Positions 48,596 to 60,388 are shown, counted from the first letter of the stretch. The stretch: DNA of 64,000 nt from Epiperipatus broadwayi (GCA_028023455.1 JAQFVV010001013.1:62001-126000); one strand, 5' to 3'. The notes: generated by a model from the letters alone, not told the origin. Numbers and translations are program-made.

Positions 48596-48640
48596 TAATT
48601 TAATACACTGTACAGGCTTACACACATCTGCACATAAAAC
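48596..48640 (-). repeat. Truncated SINE tail copy
   Basis: TAATACACTGTACAGGCTTACACACATCTGCACAT repeats 48120-48157 with one change, in the same orientation. Only the tail is kept, so it is a 5'-truncated copy or part of a local duplication 480 bases away. Confidence 0.65.
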
Positions 48641-49249
48641 TAAATTAATATTTACCAAATTTCCAATGCCTAGGAATATGGGGAGAGGGGGGTAGTTGGA
48701 AGCTAAAACCGAGTAAAATAAATGTGATGTTCATTTGGACATTTGGCAATATATTGAAGAAAATATTTATTTACACTAAAAATAAAATCTTTTAATATTA
48801 CTGGTTCAAAAGTGATTTGTGCAATAAAACAAAGCTTTCAAATATATAAAAGTATAGAAACACATAGACCGAGAATAAAAACCGACAGGAAAAAAATGGA
48901 TGGATTTGATATAAGAATAATATAATTGTAAAGATTATAAAAACTTGAACAGAAATAAACTAAATATATAATAAAAATGATAATTGATGAACTAAAAAAT
49001 AGTTAATAAGCATCTTCAGAAGAGAATTTAATTCAAACGGAATGGGATAAAGAAGTTTATTGGATAATTTTAAAAAAAGATTCCATATTGCTCTGCCTTT
49101 GCTGTCTCAAATGTATCAACAGAACTTTCATTAAATCATAAATTTTTATGCCCTCCCCCATCTTTTCAGGAATGATCTCATTAATACTTATCTTCCACAA
49201 TTAATAAGATTCACATTTTAAAAATAAACAAAATTAAATACTTATTTCC

Positions 49250-49475
49250 AATGCTTTATTTAATTTAAGACAGTTTTGACTGTTTACCAGCCTTCTTCTG
49301 ATAATCTGAAATATTTTTCATCAAGAACCTTCATATAAATTATAAACTAACAATTTTTAAAATAATAATAATAATCCTTAGTTTGTAATTTATAAAAAGG
49401 TTGATGAAATATATTTCAGAATATCTGAAGAAGACTGCTAAACAATTGAAACTGTCATGAATTATATAAAGCATT
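49250..49475. repeat. Fold-back element related to 25.15 kb
   Basis: The left arm (AATGCTTTATTTAATTTAAG .. GTTTTGACTGTTTACCAGCC .. TTCTGATAATCTGAAATA) is mirrored by ATATTTCAGAATATCTGAAG .. ACTGCTAAACAATTGAAACTG .. ATAAAGCATT, with an AT-rich centre. The core word (CAGCCTTCTTC and its complement GAAGAAGACTGC) is shared with the 25.2 kb hairpin. Confidence 0.7.
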
Positions 49476-49797
49476 ATTAAGAGAAGTGTTTTTTATAAAA
49501 ATTTAATAGAAGCAAAGCAATAGGAATGGAAAAAGTTTTGATCCTTAATTATTTTCATGTTTATATCAATGATCTCTTAAGTGCAACAACCACATACTTC
49601 TTCACATTGTCAGTAATGCTCCCATCCATCTTAGTAAGTTCATTCATCATCAGATGATTTGTGCACATTAGCAATATACATTAAAAGTATTAATATTAGA
49701 TTAATGACAATTTTTTTCTCTATAGTTCAGGCATAAAACATGACAAAGCACTCAAAAATATATTATCCTCAAAATACTTTCTAAAATACCAATAATA

Positions 49798-49920
49798 ATC
49801 AAATGGTTTATAGTTCAGAAGTTGGTTAAGTTTAAGTATCGGAAATGGTAGAACTGGGTCATGATTCATGCAGTTTTATGTCTAGAATCTGCCATTCTAC
49901 CACTAAATCAAAACACGTTA
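49798..49920 (-). repeat. SINE copy, CATTTGATT-tail family
   Basis: Begins AATCAAATGGTTTATAGTTC (the complementary tail word) and ends with a tRNA-like head, complement of GCCATTCTACCACTAAATC. On the minus strand this reads GATTTAGTGGTAGAATGGC, a good box A. Ends are approximate. Confidence 0.6.
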
Positions 49921-50262
49921 ATTAATTTATCCTTTCTCAAATTAAAGTATTATATAAGAAGGCTTTTAAGTCAATTCAGTTCACTACATTTATAAAACTT
50001 GTTTTCCAATTACTATTACAGTTGCTTTCCATCAATCACCTTTTTAAATTTATTCTTTACAAAAGATCAAAAGCATTTTAGAACCATTAGAATAATGGTA
50101 AAATCATCATCAGATCTCTCCTAATTACTATTAATGCTTTCAACACTCTTCTTTGACCATAGAGTGTTTCTCTTATCATTCACCAACATCAATGCAAGCT
50201 GTAGCGATTAAATATATCAGAAACATTACACTAGTCATATCATCCCAGTCAGTGTTTAAAAT

Positions 50263-50367
50263 TAACCAATAGAATATCAGCAATCTGTTCTCAAGGCAAC
50301 ACTCAGACAGTAAATGGAAATCTCCAAGTGTTGCCTTGACAACAAATTGATTATATTCTATTGGCTA
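50263..50367. repeat. Hairpin, about 42-bp arms
   Basis: TAACCAATAGAATATCAGCA .. TCAAGGCAACACT pairs with AGTGTTGCCTTGACAACAAA .. TATATTCTATTGGCTA, allowing a few changes and a roughly 22-base loop. MITE-like, no clear duplication. Confidence 0.7.
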
Positions 50368-50384
50368 AATAAATAAAAAATGCT

Positions 50385-50490
50385 AATGATTTTATTGCTT
50401 GGAAATTCATAAGAAGTTTGAATGCCAGAATCGATCTGGAATCTCCCGATCCACAGTCAGAGCTCTGCCAATTGACTGGAATATGATGAA
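50385..50490 (-). repeat. SINE copy, same tail family
   Basis: GATTTTATTGCTTGGAAATTCATAAGAAG is the complementary tail. The tRNA-like head lies toward 50.48 kb (complement of AGAGCTCTGCCAATTGA). Box B is degraded. Confidence 0.5.
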
Positions 50491-50949
50491 CATATGATAA
50501 CCAATTAGCTTTTCCATTTATAGATTATATAAATCTCATAGTCAATGGAAAATATTTCAGATCATTCAAAACATGCTTAACTATCACTTTCTCAAAACAT
50601 TTTTCAAACTAGATACACTGGTGTGCTATTATTTCTACATTAGTGGGATAGATTCTGGATTATAGCCATTTTTTATCATAATAAATTTACATGCATTATT
50701 TTTTATTGCATATCATATCATAGTCATCCTTTTCAATTTATTTGTCAGTAGAAAAACAACATTGTGTATGCATTAATATAGTTTCCACTTTACTTATAAA
50801 ATGAAATCTGATCCCTGCATAGTACTAAACATAATCCTTCTATAGAAAGTAATCAGGTAAAAAAATAAAATAAAGTCCATATAATCCAACTTTTGATATT
50901 TGTAATTAATCAGTTTGTGCTTCCTATATACATAAACGTGTAACAATGT

Positions 50950-52812
50950 GCAATTAAATTTATAAAGGGAAAAGCTCCAGGTAATGACAGAATTATAATC
51001 AATATTTTAAAAAAAGCAGATGAAGAAATAAAAATTTTTTTTTGCAAAGTTATATACCAAAAGTCTAAATGATAAAGATGTACCAGATGAAGAATGCAGT
51101 ATTAATATTAATATTTTTAAAAAGTTATAAAGATATTAGAAATTAGACCTAACAGTCTTTTATCAGTACTATACAAAATTTTTACCAAAATAATTACAAT
51201 TCGTCTACAATGAATTTCAGATTTCAACCAACTAAAAGAACAAACTGGATTTAAAAGTGGTTTTAATACCATAGATCAGTGACCTTCAACCCTTGGTCCA
51301 TGGACCGGTGCGGAGCCGCAGGAAAGTTTGTAATAACAAAATAATAAGAGTTTAAACTTTTAATTAACATAAACAATTTTTATTTATTTTTTCATCTCAT
51401 TTTTACCCAATTAAAAAAAAAAGAAACAGAACAAAAACAAAATCTAATCAATCATATATAAATTAATTTGTTTTTTTAGTTATCACAGATGTTTATGGGG
51501 GGGGGGGGGTAGAATTAAATTTTTTATTACTTTTCTAAAAAAATTCAAAATTAAAAAAAAAAGTTTTTTATTATACAAACTCCATATATATATAATTTAA
51601 ATTCATCTTATATATTTAACGTTGTTTTGATCAGTTATAACAATTATGCTCATCTAAAGCTAAGCAGTTTACATCTTTAAGAAAATTTATCTATAGACTT
51701 CTGCCGGTCTGCGAAGTCTTATTCTTATTTTTGCCGGGCCACAAAACCTTATCCTTATTTTTACCAGTCCGCATGTGTGAAAAGGTTGAAGACCACTGCC
51801 ATAGATCATATTCAAATATTGAGAGAAGTTATAGTAAACACCAATGAATACGTGTTATTATTATGCTTTGGATTTATAGATTATAAAAAGGCATTTGATT
51901 CCATAAGCATTTCTTCGGTGATTAAAGCACTGGATCATCAAAGTAAGCCCAGAATATTGTCATATTCTGAAGAATATTTATAAAAATGCAACAATAACAA
52001 TTAGATTGCATAATGATATTAGGAAGACTAACATTGAGAAGGGTGTAAGAGAGGGGGACTTGTGGATTAAAATGGGAAGCTAAAGAAGTAAAAGTAAGTA
52101 AAGATTATTTAAGTCATTTAGATTTTGCAAATAATGCTTTAAAGCTTCAGGAAATGTTGCAGGAGTTATCAAATGAAAGTAAAAAAGTAAAAAGACTAAA
52201 GTAATGTTCAATGGATTTTCTCAAAAGATATAAATAAATACTGATTATGATGAGTTAGAAGAAGTTAACAATGGTTAGATTATTAATACAGAAGGAAACA
52301 TAATGGATGAAATTAATCATAGAATTAAACTTGGTTATAGTACTTTTGGTAGAAATAACTTAATATTAAAAGAAAATATGCCTATGTGTTTGAAAAGAAA
52401 GGTTTTCAATAAATGCATTTTACCAGTTCTTACTTATGGATCTGAGACTTGAGATACTTAATAAAAGAGCAATACAGAGACTTCAGACCACTCAACAAAG
52501 TATGGAGAAATGCATGTTAGGGGTAACAAGAAAAAATCTAAAATGAAATGCATAGGTGAGAGAACAAACAGATGTTCCTGACATCATTGAAAGAATTAAT
52601 AGACTGATATTGAGTTAGGCTGAATATATTGCTAGAAGAGGTGGTTATATGTGGACAGATTGTAAAGAATCTAGAAAGAGACTACAAATGAGATGGTTGG
52701 ATGAAATAAGGAAGTGTGCTTGGATGATGTGTAGAAGAAAGCTAGAGATTGGTGAAGATGGATTGGACTTGGAGAGACCTTCATCCTGCAGTGGATAGAT
52801 AATGATTGAAAA
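50950..52812 (+). mobile_element. RTE-type LINE copy interrupted by a hAT MITE
   Basis: Plus-strand RT from GKAPGNDRIIINIL near 50.97 kb. The phrase SGFNTIDH is split by the hAT element 51277-51798 and continues as [35 protein letters not shown] and so on. The C-terminal region ends CTTCATCCTGCAGTGGATAG near 52.80 kb, with only a short tail. Stops and an internal deletion around 52.05 kb remove the catalytic box region. Confidence 0.85.
51277..51798. mobile_element. hAT MITE inserted in the RTE copy
   Basis: Perfect 8-bp duplication CCATAGAT at 51269-51276 and 51799-51806. The ends CAGTGACCTTCAACCCTTGG and, inward from the right, CAGTGGTCTTCAACCTTTTC are hAT-type inverted repeats. Subterminal CCGGTGCGGAGCC and GCCGGTCTGCGAAG/GCCGGGCCACAAAA motifs follow. 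The centre is AT-rich with a 13-G run at 51497-51509. No coding remnants. Confidence 0.92.
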
Positions 52813-53282
52813 GAATGACAAACTTCACTAACCATTATCACAAAGCATTACATTTAACAAATATATTGATCTTAATAATTACACATTCTCTAGAAAAATA
52901 CTCTTTTGGGAGGCTTACAATATGATCCATAGTGCTGGTCAACTGCAACCATTCCCATCTTTCCTTACTACCACCAATGAACAGATAATATACAAAAGTT
53001 CAAATTCTATATCAGGAACCAAAATATCTATTTCCTTATCAATCTAAATGCTTTCCCCTACTAGTCATTTCTTATCCCAGAGAATGGTGCATGCTAATAT
53101 TGACTCCCTTTATTCTCTTTGCCATAAGTCTGGAAAACAATACATCATTTTTTGTTCCAGTGTATTGCTCTGATCTACAGAAAAACATTGAATCAATTAC
53201 CAAATCGCATACATCTTCTACTTCTATTCTCATTGATAGCATGAAATGAGGCATTTTCCCTTCAATTAGGATTACTATTTTC

Positions 53283-53396
53283 CTTATGTTTACCCTATGG
53301 TTCTTCAGATGTCATTTTTTCTTATGTTTACCCTATGGTTCCCCAGATGTCATTTTTCCTTATGTTTGCCCTATGGTTCCTCAGATGTCATTTTTC
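53283..53396. repeat. 38-bp tandem repeat, three units
   Basis: CTTATGTTTACCCTATGGTT (unit start) recurs at 53283, 53321 and 53359 with CTTCAGATGTCATTTTT-like completions and few changes. As 38 is not a multiple of three, the reading frames over it (MVLQMSFFL..) are not a repeat protein. Confidence 0.85.
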
Positions 53397-54054
53397 CTTC
53401 AGCCCTACATCTAGAAAATTACAATCACTGGTTTATAATAAAATTCCAAAAATTAAAAACAGAGACAAGGTGGTTGCCCCTTTAGACTTTTTAATGCTAC
53501 ATGGAGCCCAATCTCACTTCCGACTCCATTATAAGTATCCCCCCCCCCTTTATTTATCTATTTATTTATTATTTTTTATATCATTGTTATATATTTACAA
53601 AATGTATTTGCTGCAATTTGTATATCACTGAATTTGTCTCTTTGTGATAATAAACTATAAAATATTCAATTAAATTTCATATCATCTTCAAGTTTATAAA
53701 AAAATATTTTTGCCTATTAAAATTGTTTGTTAAAAAAAAAAATTAAAAAATCACTTTTAATGTTTGTCTGAAAGTTTGTGATGATGGCGTTTTAATAGTA
53801 ATTAGATTTGGACTATTTCCATCATCTAATATTAATTGTTACTTCAGAAGAATTCAAACTATTTAAACTTTTCATATACATTCAACTACTAGTAATGGCA
53901 TATAGATTAGTATATAACAATGCATTGAGTGTATTATTATTCTCTCTTACTCAGGTGTTTCTGGTTTGACCAATGACAATACTAGTATGAGAATCAAATC
54001 TGGATCTTTAAATTCATGAATTATGAATTTAAGATGATGTTTAAATAACCTGGC

Positions 54055-54135
54055 ATTTGACAAATTAGACTAGTTGGTTAGAGCATCGCTGGATACAATA
54101 TTCATGAATCTAAAAGTCCAACTTTGATCCCCATT
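54055..54135 (+). repeat. tRNA-derived SINE head
   Basis: TTGGTTAGAGCATCGCTGGA is a good tRNA D-arm/box A, followed by CAACTTTGATCCCC, a near box B. No paired acceptor arm, so it is SINE or tRNA relic. Confidence 0.55.
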
Positions 54136-54771
54136 CTAGTACTATCACACTGGTCAGGCCAACATGTCTGAAGAAATAAGAATAATACACTTGAAACATT
54201 GTGTTATATACTAACCTGTGTAATATTACTAAGAGCTGAAGGTATTTGAAAAGTTTAAGTAGGGTTTGAATTTTTCTAAAGATATTTGTCAATTAATATT
54301 TCAACATTTAATTATTATTAGTCATTTTAATATTTTCTGAAACAAAAATGCATAAACATCAACTGTTTTTCATTCTTTTGTTTTTGTGATTGAGGAAAAC
54401 ATCTGACTTTTTTCAACAATTCTAACCATTTCAGGTTCTTTTCAAGTTTTTCAACCTTTGCCACTATTCTAATCCTCATCAAATACAGAAACTGCTCACA
54501 AATAAGTATGGCTACTTCAACTCCAAGAGAAAAATATAAAAGGGCAAAATAATAATGCTGTATTAGAGATAATAGACAAACCAATCTTTGAACAACAAAT
54601 ATATCCACATATAGAATATGCTGTCCATTATTCTGTTTATTTTGTGGTGCTGCCTTTTAAATTTTTCTGTAAAAAAAAAAACTCTTTTCTCTAAAATACA
54701 ACAGCACCATATATAATTTTCTAAAGAAGAATTTTATGAGGATCAATACTGATTCCATATGGAATTATAGG

Positions 54772-55740
54772 GATGTTTTGATGTGTGACTTATATGGAAT
54801 CAGGAATCTGACAGTCACTATGCCCAGAAAAACTTATTAGCCAATTTACCTTCCCTTTTCATTCCTTACCCTAAGTTTTTCTCATATTCTTCTCTATTCT
54901 GCTCCATCCCATTTTCACAACATAATCTTTGTCAATTTCATGATCTTTATATCTAAATCCTTATTTTTTCTCAAATCCAGCATAAAAACCAATAACCCAC
55001 TTTCTGTATAATCACTTTGTTTATATTTATTCTTCCACAACTTCATTATTTGTATCCCTTTTTGTTTGCTGGCATTTATATTCAACTAACAAATGCCTAA
55101 TATTTTCTATGCCTTTCTTACACAACCTTCTCACTAAATCACCCATATTTCTTACATTTATGTGTATATTCTCTTGTTGCCAAAGAGCCTGTTCGAGCCT
55201 TAAACAGTAAATTATTTTCCTTGCTATTATCATAAGTTAACTTGCACCCAATATTCCATTTACTTCTAAATATATTCTAAACTCTTTTTACTCTCTATAC
55301 TAGTTCTCCATCTCTCCAACTTCCTATTCTTTATTAATGAATCTATTCTTCTATCCCATTCATTATCACTATAAGACTCAACAATTCTCCTCACACAATC
55401 ATTTCATCTTTTATATAAGTATACCAACATAAATTCTTTATCCAAATCGTCTGCATATCTTACTATCTTCCTCACCCATCTTGTTGCCTGCCTTTTCCTC
55501 ATAACTCAGTTAAATGCTATTTTGGCTATTCTCTTATTATTCATAAATTGCAATCTACCAAACATTTTCATTTTGCTTTTTGCATCTCTCATATAAAAAC
55601 TTGACCTCCATTTCTCCTTGAATTACCTCCTTTGTCAACCACACATCTGCATCTAATGCATGTCTTCATACTTCTCTTTATACTTTTTCTAAGTAATCTA
55701 ACACTCCTCTACTAACATACAACGCATCGGTTAATAGTGC
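54772..55740 (-). mobile_element. LINE with (CATCA)n tail, copy 3
   Basis: Minus-strand match to the 3' portion of the 38.4-42.36 kb copies: complement of CATGCATTAGATGCAGA at about 55.65 kb, MGDLVRRLCKKGIENIRHLL with the CCHC-like knuckle at 55.15 kb, and GGGCATAGTGACTGTCAGAT near 54.80 kb. The terminal CATCA repeat is reduced to ACACATC. 5'-truncated, several stops. Confidence 0.8.
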
Positions 55741-56029
55741 ATTAGATACAGCATGTAGATTTTGTTTTCGGAATTACAATTCTTTTCCATCAAACTATTA
55801 CATACATTGCACAGCAAATAAAAAAGTATAACAATAGTATTATGCAGCCATAACCACGTTAGCAAGCTCAGCATAATGATATTTGCTCTCCATTTACATC
55901 ATTAATATATAGATGTGTGTGTATATATATGTTTTGCATGTATAAATATAATAATTGTAATGCCCAGATATATAGGTATACATCCTTACATATATAGAAC
56001 ATTATGAAAATATATACAAACATGTTCTT

Positions 56030-56111
56030 TTATGAGGGGTCAGCACAGCTGCCTTACAAGCAGTTGCCCTTTCGCTTCCCGGATGATACTATGACACATG
56101 AAAAAAAAAAT
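56030..56111 (+). repeat. tRNA-derived SINE, relative of 20.2 kb copy
   Basis: GTCAGCACAGCTGCCTTACA, AGCAGTTGCCCTTTCGCTTC and a poly(A) tail after ATGACACATG match the 20214-20325 element. The D-arm start and part of box B are lost. Confidence 0.7.
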
Positions 56112-57054
56112 AGTACAACATATGTTACTATATAATCTTTTTCTCTGTTATTTTATGTATTTGTTGCAATATACTCAATTAAAATAATTAGATAAGAAAA
56201 TAAGCATGTACATGTGTGTCTAAACTATAATCTATTAAATATAAATAAACTATACCAAATTCAAAAAGTATAATTTTTTATAACTAGTTCTTAAATGCAA
56301 GCGAACACAAATACAATACCAACATATATTAAATAAAATTTTCGTAATTCTCAAATACATTTAAAAGAACTCTTAAATAAGTTAATAACTTCAGTATAAT
56401 AAATTTTTAATTAGTGTGTCAGCAGTATGGGATAGCATGGATAGTTGAGGGTCAATGTGAAATAATAATCTTTATGTTAAAATGTATTCATTAACCCTTA
56501 ATCTATCTACAATTTATAAATTCATACATGACACATTTTGATTAAGTTATTTGAAAAGTAAACCCTTTTTTAATAATACAAACAGGAAGAAAAAACTATT
56601 TTTAAAGTATTGTAAATAAAAAACAAATATTTATCTTTCAAACAAAATGAAAGAATCTGTGAGTGTCAGATTATTTTAGAATGTAGCTTTTGAGCTGAGA
56701 ATAAATTATATTAAGGAAATGGAGGTCCAGACAATGATCTGGCGTCAGCATTAGGATAAATGTTATTTAATTATTCCAATCTGCTTAAGAGAGGGAACTT
56801 AACTATATGGTGCAAATTAAAAGCTTTTTCTCATTTTTGAATTAGGAGTCATACAATATAATTTAAATGATAGTCATTTACATTCACTTAACCAATTTAA
56901 ATGTTACTTCTTGGGACTATCTGTACTGCAGAAAGGATAGCATCCAGCAGCAAATCAGCAATATAAATCATGTAACAAGGGCCACAAAATAAAACATTTA
57001 ATTATTTGCAATGATTAACATTTTACAAAAAAATAAAATTCATTAATTTCAACA

Positions 57055-57125
57055 TTATGAAGGCTGGTCCTATAGGTGGGGCTGTGAAGCACTTGTTTGG
57101 GGCCCTAACTGAAATAGATACAGAG
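57055..57125. repeat. Possible solo hAT end
   Basis: GGCTGGTCCTATAGGTGGGG .. TTGTTTGGGGCCCTAAC has the G+C-rich, GGGGCCC-bearing look of hAT subterminal DNA, as in the 7.76 kb element. No second end or duplication was found. Confidence 0.35.
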
Positions 57126-59087
57126 AAATATTGAAAAAACTTTATATTTTTAATATACTTATTTTTATTTATGTAATTCTTCCTATAAATTATCTCTTTT
57201 GCAATTGTAATTTTAGCCATATAAATGTTCAGACATTTATAAAGAAAAGATAGATGGGTGTAGTTTTAAAAATTGACTTTATTCACGCTGAGCGTATTTA
57301 CAATATGAATCATCATCAAAAAATATGAGCTCAGCATCTATAATGTTTTCTTCATCATCTCTCTCCAGTTTTTAAAAACGTCTGAATGAACCCAAATTAA
57401 TTCCACACTATTTTGAAATAACGTTTGTTTGTTTTTTGGTTTGTATTATACATAATCCTATAAACCAAAAATTATAATTATTAGTTTCCAATAATCATTT
57501 GGCATATTTATGACTATACAGAAATTATATAAAAAGCAAGTTGAACAATTTCCATTGTTTATTTTTTTTTCATTTAAAGAAGATTCCATTTTCAATCACG
57601 TTCTAGTTTTATTTCCATAAAAAAAAGCTGAAGGTAATTCTATACTTCCGTATATAATGGTCAGTTTGTTTTTAGAATGACATGTATAAAACGATTTTTA
57701 TTGAATTCTGTAAAAACTAACAACTAATATTGAATCATTTTGTTTACATCCATATTTTATGATTATATATATATCATTAAAAAAAAATATTGAAATTTAG
57801 TTTCTTATAATAAAACACATTAAAAATTGGCATTAATAGTGAATGATTAATTTAAACATATTTTATCATTCACATGTGCACATAAAATGGCATAATAATG
57901 TGAATAAATAACACATAAAGATTAAATAGGTGGGGGGGGGGTTAAATATTACAATTGATATTTCTGAGTAGGTAGATTTTAATAAGATATTATGAAATGC
58001 ATTTATATATAAATAAATAATCTTGTAAAAAAAAATATATGTTTATAACATTAATATATATATACAGTATACAGTTGTATTTGATTTAAGCAAAATGCAA
58101 CCTATATAAGCATGCCTTTAGTATTTTCTAAATATGTTATTAAGTTGGTTATTTTTATGCTAGGAAAAAATATATGTAACATATAAATGATTTATTGCTA
58201 TGGGTTTTTTTTTAATGAAGTACTTAAACAATGACTTTTAAACTGCATACATCTGTCTTTTCTTTATAAATATCTGAACATTTCTATCTAAAATTATTTT
58301 TATTTAATACACATTTTTTCCGATTACATTCATGGCTTTGTTTAATAGCCTCTTTTAAATACGCTTAATCAATCGTCTTAAAATGTGCATTTTTTAAAAT
58401 GATCGACTCAGATCCCAAACGTGTCGGCCACACTCTGACTCAAAGTGACATCGTTAAAAATACGTGGTATTGGTTTAATCTTTAACGTGAAGATTTATTA
58501 ATTTTAATTGTTCTAAATTAATATGAAAGTTATCTCAACAGATTATGATGGTTACTTGTTAAATTTCCCACACTTTTACTATAATTTGAAGACGACACGT
58601 CTAATTCTATTAACGAGAGATTCTTTTTGGAAGCGTATAAATCCGTATGTAGGACATTGACTGTCCGGACAAATATAACTTCAGAATTTTTGAGAGTAAT
58701 TAAAAACAAAATACATTTTGTTGTAGAATCGCTTAGCATAATTATATACTTTAGCAGTTTTTTAACATGATAATTATACTAAAAATTAAGGTTTAAGGAA
58801 TATCAATTTGCTTAGAGTTGCAAAAACACATTCATACAGTACTGTATATACAAATAATTTGCGCACCTTAAGTAATTAAATCACGTGCTTACGGGAGACA
58901 ACCAGGTCAGCACATCTGATTCTTTTTTTCAGGCAGGCTAAGAATTTAAGCATTGAGTGAATCGACAAAAACTATAATCCAATGTAATGCCTAATTTAAA
59001 AGTGCTTATATATATTGAGATTTTATTTTTATATAAATCTGAAAGCAATGTCGATAATAGTATTTCTATAAACAATATAAAATTAGT

Positions 59088-59100
59088 GGGGGGGGGGGGG
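59088..59100. repeat. 13-base G homopolymer
   Basis: Uninterrupted G run in AT-rich DNA. Comparable runs are at 51497-51509 (G13), 57932-57941 (G10) and 5077-5087 (C11). Confidence 0.95.
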
Positions 59101-59297
59101 TTAAAAATAAATAATAAAAATCTAAATCTTTAATTCAAATGAATCGCGATGTGAGCTGCTGACGAAAAATTCGTCTAATTGCGATAATTAAATTATCACG
59201 CCAAACAAATACTGAGGAATAAAAGCTCTTTTTACCGAAGAATGTTTCTCCAGCAAAAGAGGGAGTAAATTATCAAAATGAAATACTACAGATTTAC

Positions 59298-59459
59298 CTC
59301 ATTTTCCCAAGAGCCGTAACCTTTCTCCGCTAGATACTCTAATATTTCATAATTTCTTTGTTTCACTCTCACGTATTGTTGATCAAACTTTGACACCGTA
59401 ACTACAACTGAACTTAAGTATCCTATAAAAAACAAAAGTAACGAACTTCTCGCCATCAT
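59298..59459 (-). CDS. GM2A: GM2 activator-like, first coding exon (signal peptide)
   Basis: The minus strand begins ATGATGGCG at 59459 and runs 54 codons to GAAAATGAG|GTAAAT, phase 0, matching the acceptor phase at 34797. The start MMARSSLLLFFIGYLSSVVV is a clear signal peptide, followed by KFDQQYVRVKQRNYEILEYL and AEKGYGSWENE. The other GM2A exons lack a start and secretion signal, which this supplies, and no other gene here could use it. The roughly 30 charged residues between signal peptide and FSWKNC are longer than the human spacer. Both ATGs are possible starts. A CTTCTTTGCAG just upstream (59483) could be an acceptor for an untranslated leader exon. It might belong to a different secreted protein. 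Confidence 0.68.
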
Positions 59460-59900
59460 TTACTTTAGAGACTTCTAGTGACCTGCAAAGAAGTAGCAGA
59501 AGTTAAATAGCGGAAGCAAAAACATTCAAAAGCTAATTGATAGTCACCTGATCGAATCTGAAAAGTTGTTTTTTTTTGTTTAGTTATTTTTAGTAACAGA
59601 TTAGTTGTTAAATATCTTGACTGAACGCACAATATTTGTAATTATTGTAAAATAATAACAATCAAATGGTTTATTGCTCGGGAATTTATAAAAATGTCAC
59701 TATTCATGGGTCACGTATACTAGACTCTGCCACCCTAAAGTTACACTAAACCATAGATAGATAATCTCGTTATAAATATCAATGTGACCAACGAATAATC
59801 CTATAGAGGAATGTGTGTTACTAAATTTGTAGTACGCGCTTGTATGTTAGGATCCCATAGGTATGTATTAGTAGAATTCAGATATGCGGGACAGTAAATT
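59460..59900. other. Upstream flank of the GM2A-like first exon
   Basis: Contains an acceptor-like CTTTGCAG and, further up, a CTATTTAAC element on the minus strand that could be TATA-like. A SINE copy sits at 59655-59745. No promoter can be defined with confidence. Confidence 0.35.
59655..59745 (-). repeat. SINE copy, CATTTGATT-tail family
   Basis: CAATCAAATGGTTTATTGCTCGGGAATTTATAAAAATG is the complementary tail and body. A tRNA-like head is expected toward 59.74 kb (ACTCTGCCACC, complement of GGTGGCAGAGT). It lies within 300 bases of the GM2A-like start codon. Confidence 0.6.
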
Positions 59901-59923
59901 AAAAGTAATACTAATGATCATCA

Positions 59924-60382
59924 TCAACCATTATCAATCCACTGCAGGATGAAGGTCTCTCCAAGTTTAATCCATCTTCTCCGATCTTTAGCTTCTCTTC
60001 TCCACAACACCCCTGCACATTTTCTTATTTCATCCATCCATCTCACATGTGGCCTCTTTCTGGGTCTTTTACAATCACTTGGAATCCAGTTTAAAATTTC
60101 AATTGTCCATCTATTATCATCTCTTCTAGCAATATGTCCAGCCCAATTCCATTTCAATCTTTTAATTTTTTCAATAAGGTCAGTAACACCTGTTTGTTGT
60201 CTTACCCATACATTGCGTTTTCGATCTCTTCTTGTTACTCCCAACATACATCTCTCCATACTCCTTTGAGTGGTCTGAAGTCTCTGTATTGCTCTTCTAT
60301 TAAGTGTCCAAGTCTCAGATCCATAAGTAAGAACTGGTAAAACACATTTGTTAAAAACCATCCTTTTCAAACACATAGGCAT
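59924..60382 (-). pseudogene. C-terminal part of the RTE polyprotein
   Basis: A 152-residue frame with SETWTLNRRAIQRLQTTQRS, ERCMLGVTRRDRKRNVWVRQ, WAGHIARRDDNRW and WMDEIRKC..RRWIKLGETF. This is the C-terminal region that follows RT in RTE/CFDP2-like LINEs. It continues the 60994-60389 block after a frame change, so the internal ATG is not a native start. Confidence 0.85.
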
Positions 60383-60388
60383 ATTTCC

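Larger units (their letters stand above)
34798..59297 (-). other. GM2A: GM2A-like intron 1, 24.5 kb
   Basis: Holds most of the window's mobile DNA: a hAT MITE (36.4 kb), two tandem CATCA-tail LINE copies with a 2.2 kb insertion (37.4-42.4 kb), RTE copies (45.6-47.8 and 51.0-52.8 kb), a third CATCA LINE (54.8-55.7 kb), several SINEs and hairpins. No exon of another gene was recognised. 43.0-44.8 and 56.2-59.2 kb are otherwise featureless to me, apart from a hAT-like end near 57.06 kb. Confidence 0.65.
18129..59482 (-). other. GM2A: GM2A-like gene span, four coding exons
   Basis: Coding exons 59459-59298, 34797-34624, 26743-26579 and 18535-18383 are all bounded by AG/GT and join in phase 0 with no stop. 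They give 54+58+55+50 = 217 residues against about 193 for the human protein. The family is a lysosomal lipid-transfer cofactor that lifts GM2 ganglioside from membranes for beta-hexosaminidase A. The predicted product has a signal peptide and exactly eight Cys after exon 1, at the spacing of the family's four disulfides. Introns are 24.5, 7.9 and 8.0 kb and loaded with transposons. Whether the far 5' exon belongs to this gene rests on its phase, its signal peptide and the absence of any other partner. Confidence 0.85.

Noticed and set aside
53297-53631. Overlapping frames suggesting a repeat protein
   Set aside because: Produced by a 38-bp tandem repeat, which changes frame at each unit.
54327-54608. 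93-residue minus-strand hydrophobic frame
   Set aside because: No recognisable motif or gene structure around it.
59949-60340. Two plus-strand frames of 106 and 68 residues
   Set aside because: Complement of the RTE C-terminal coding region.
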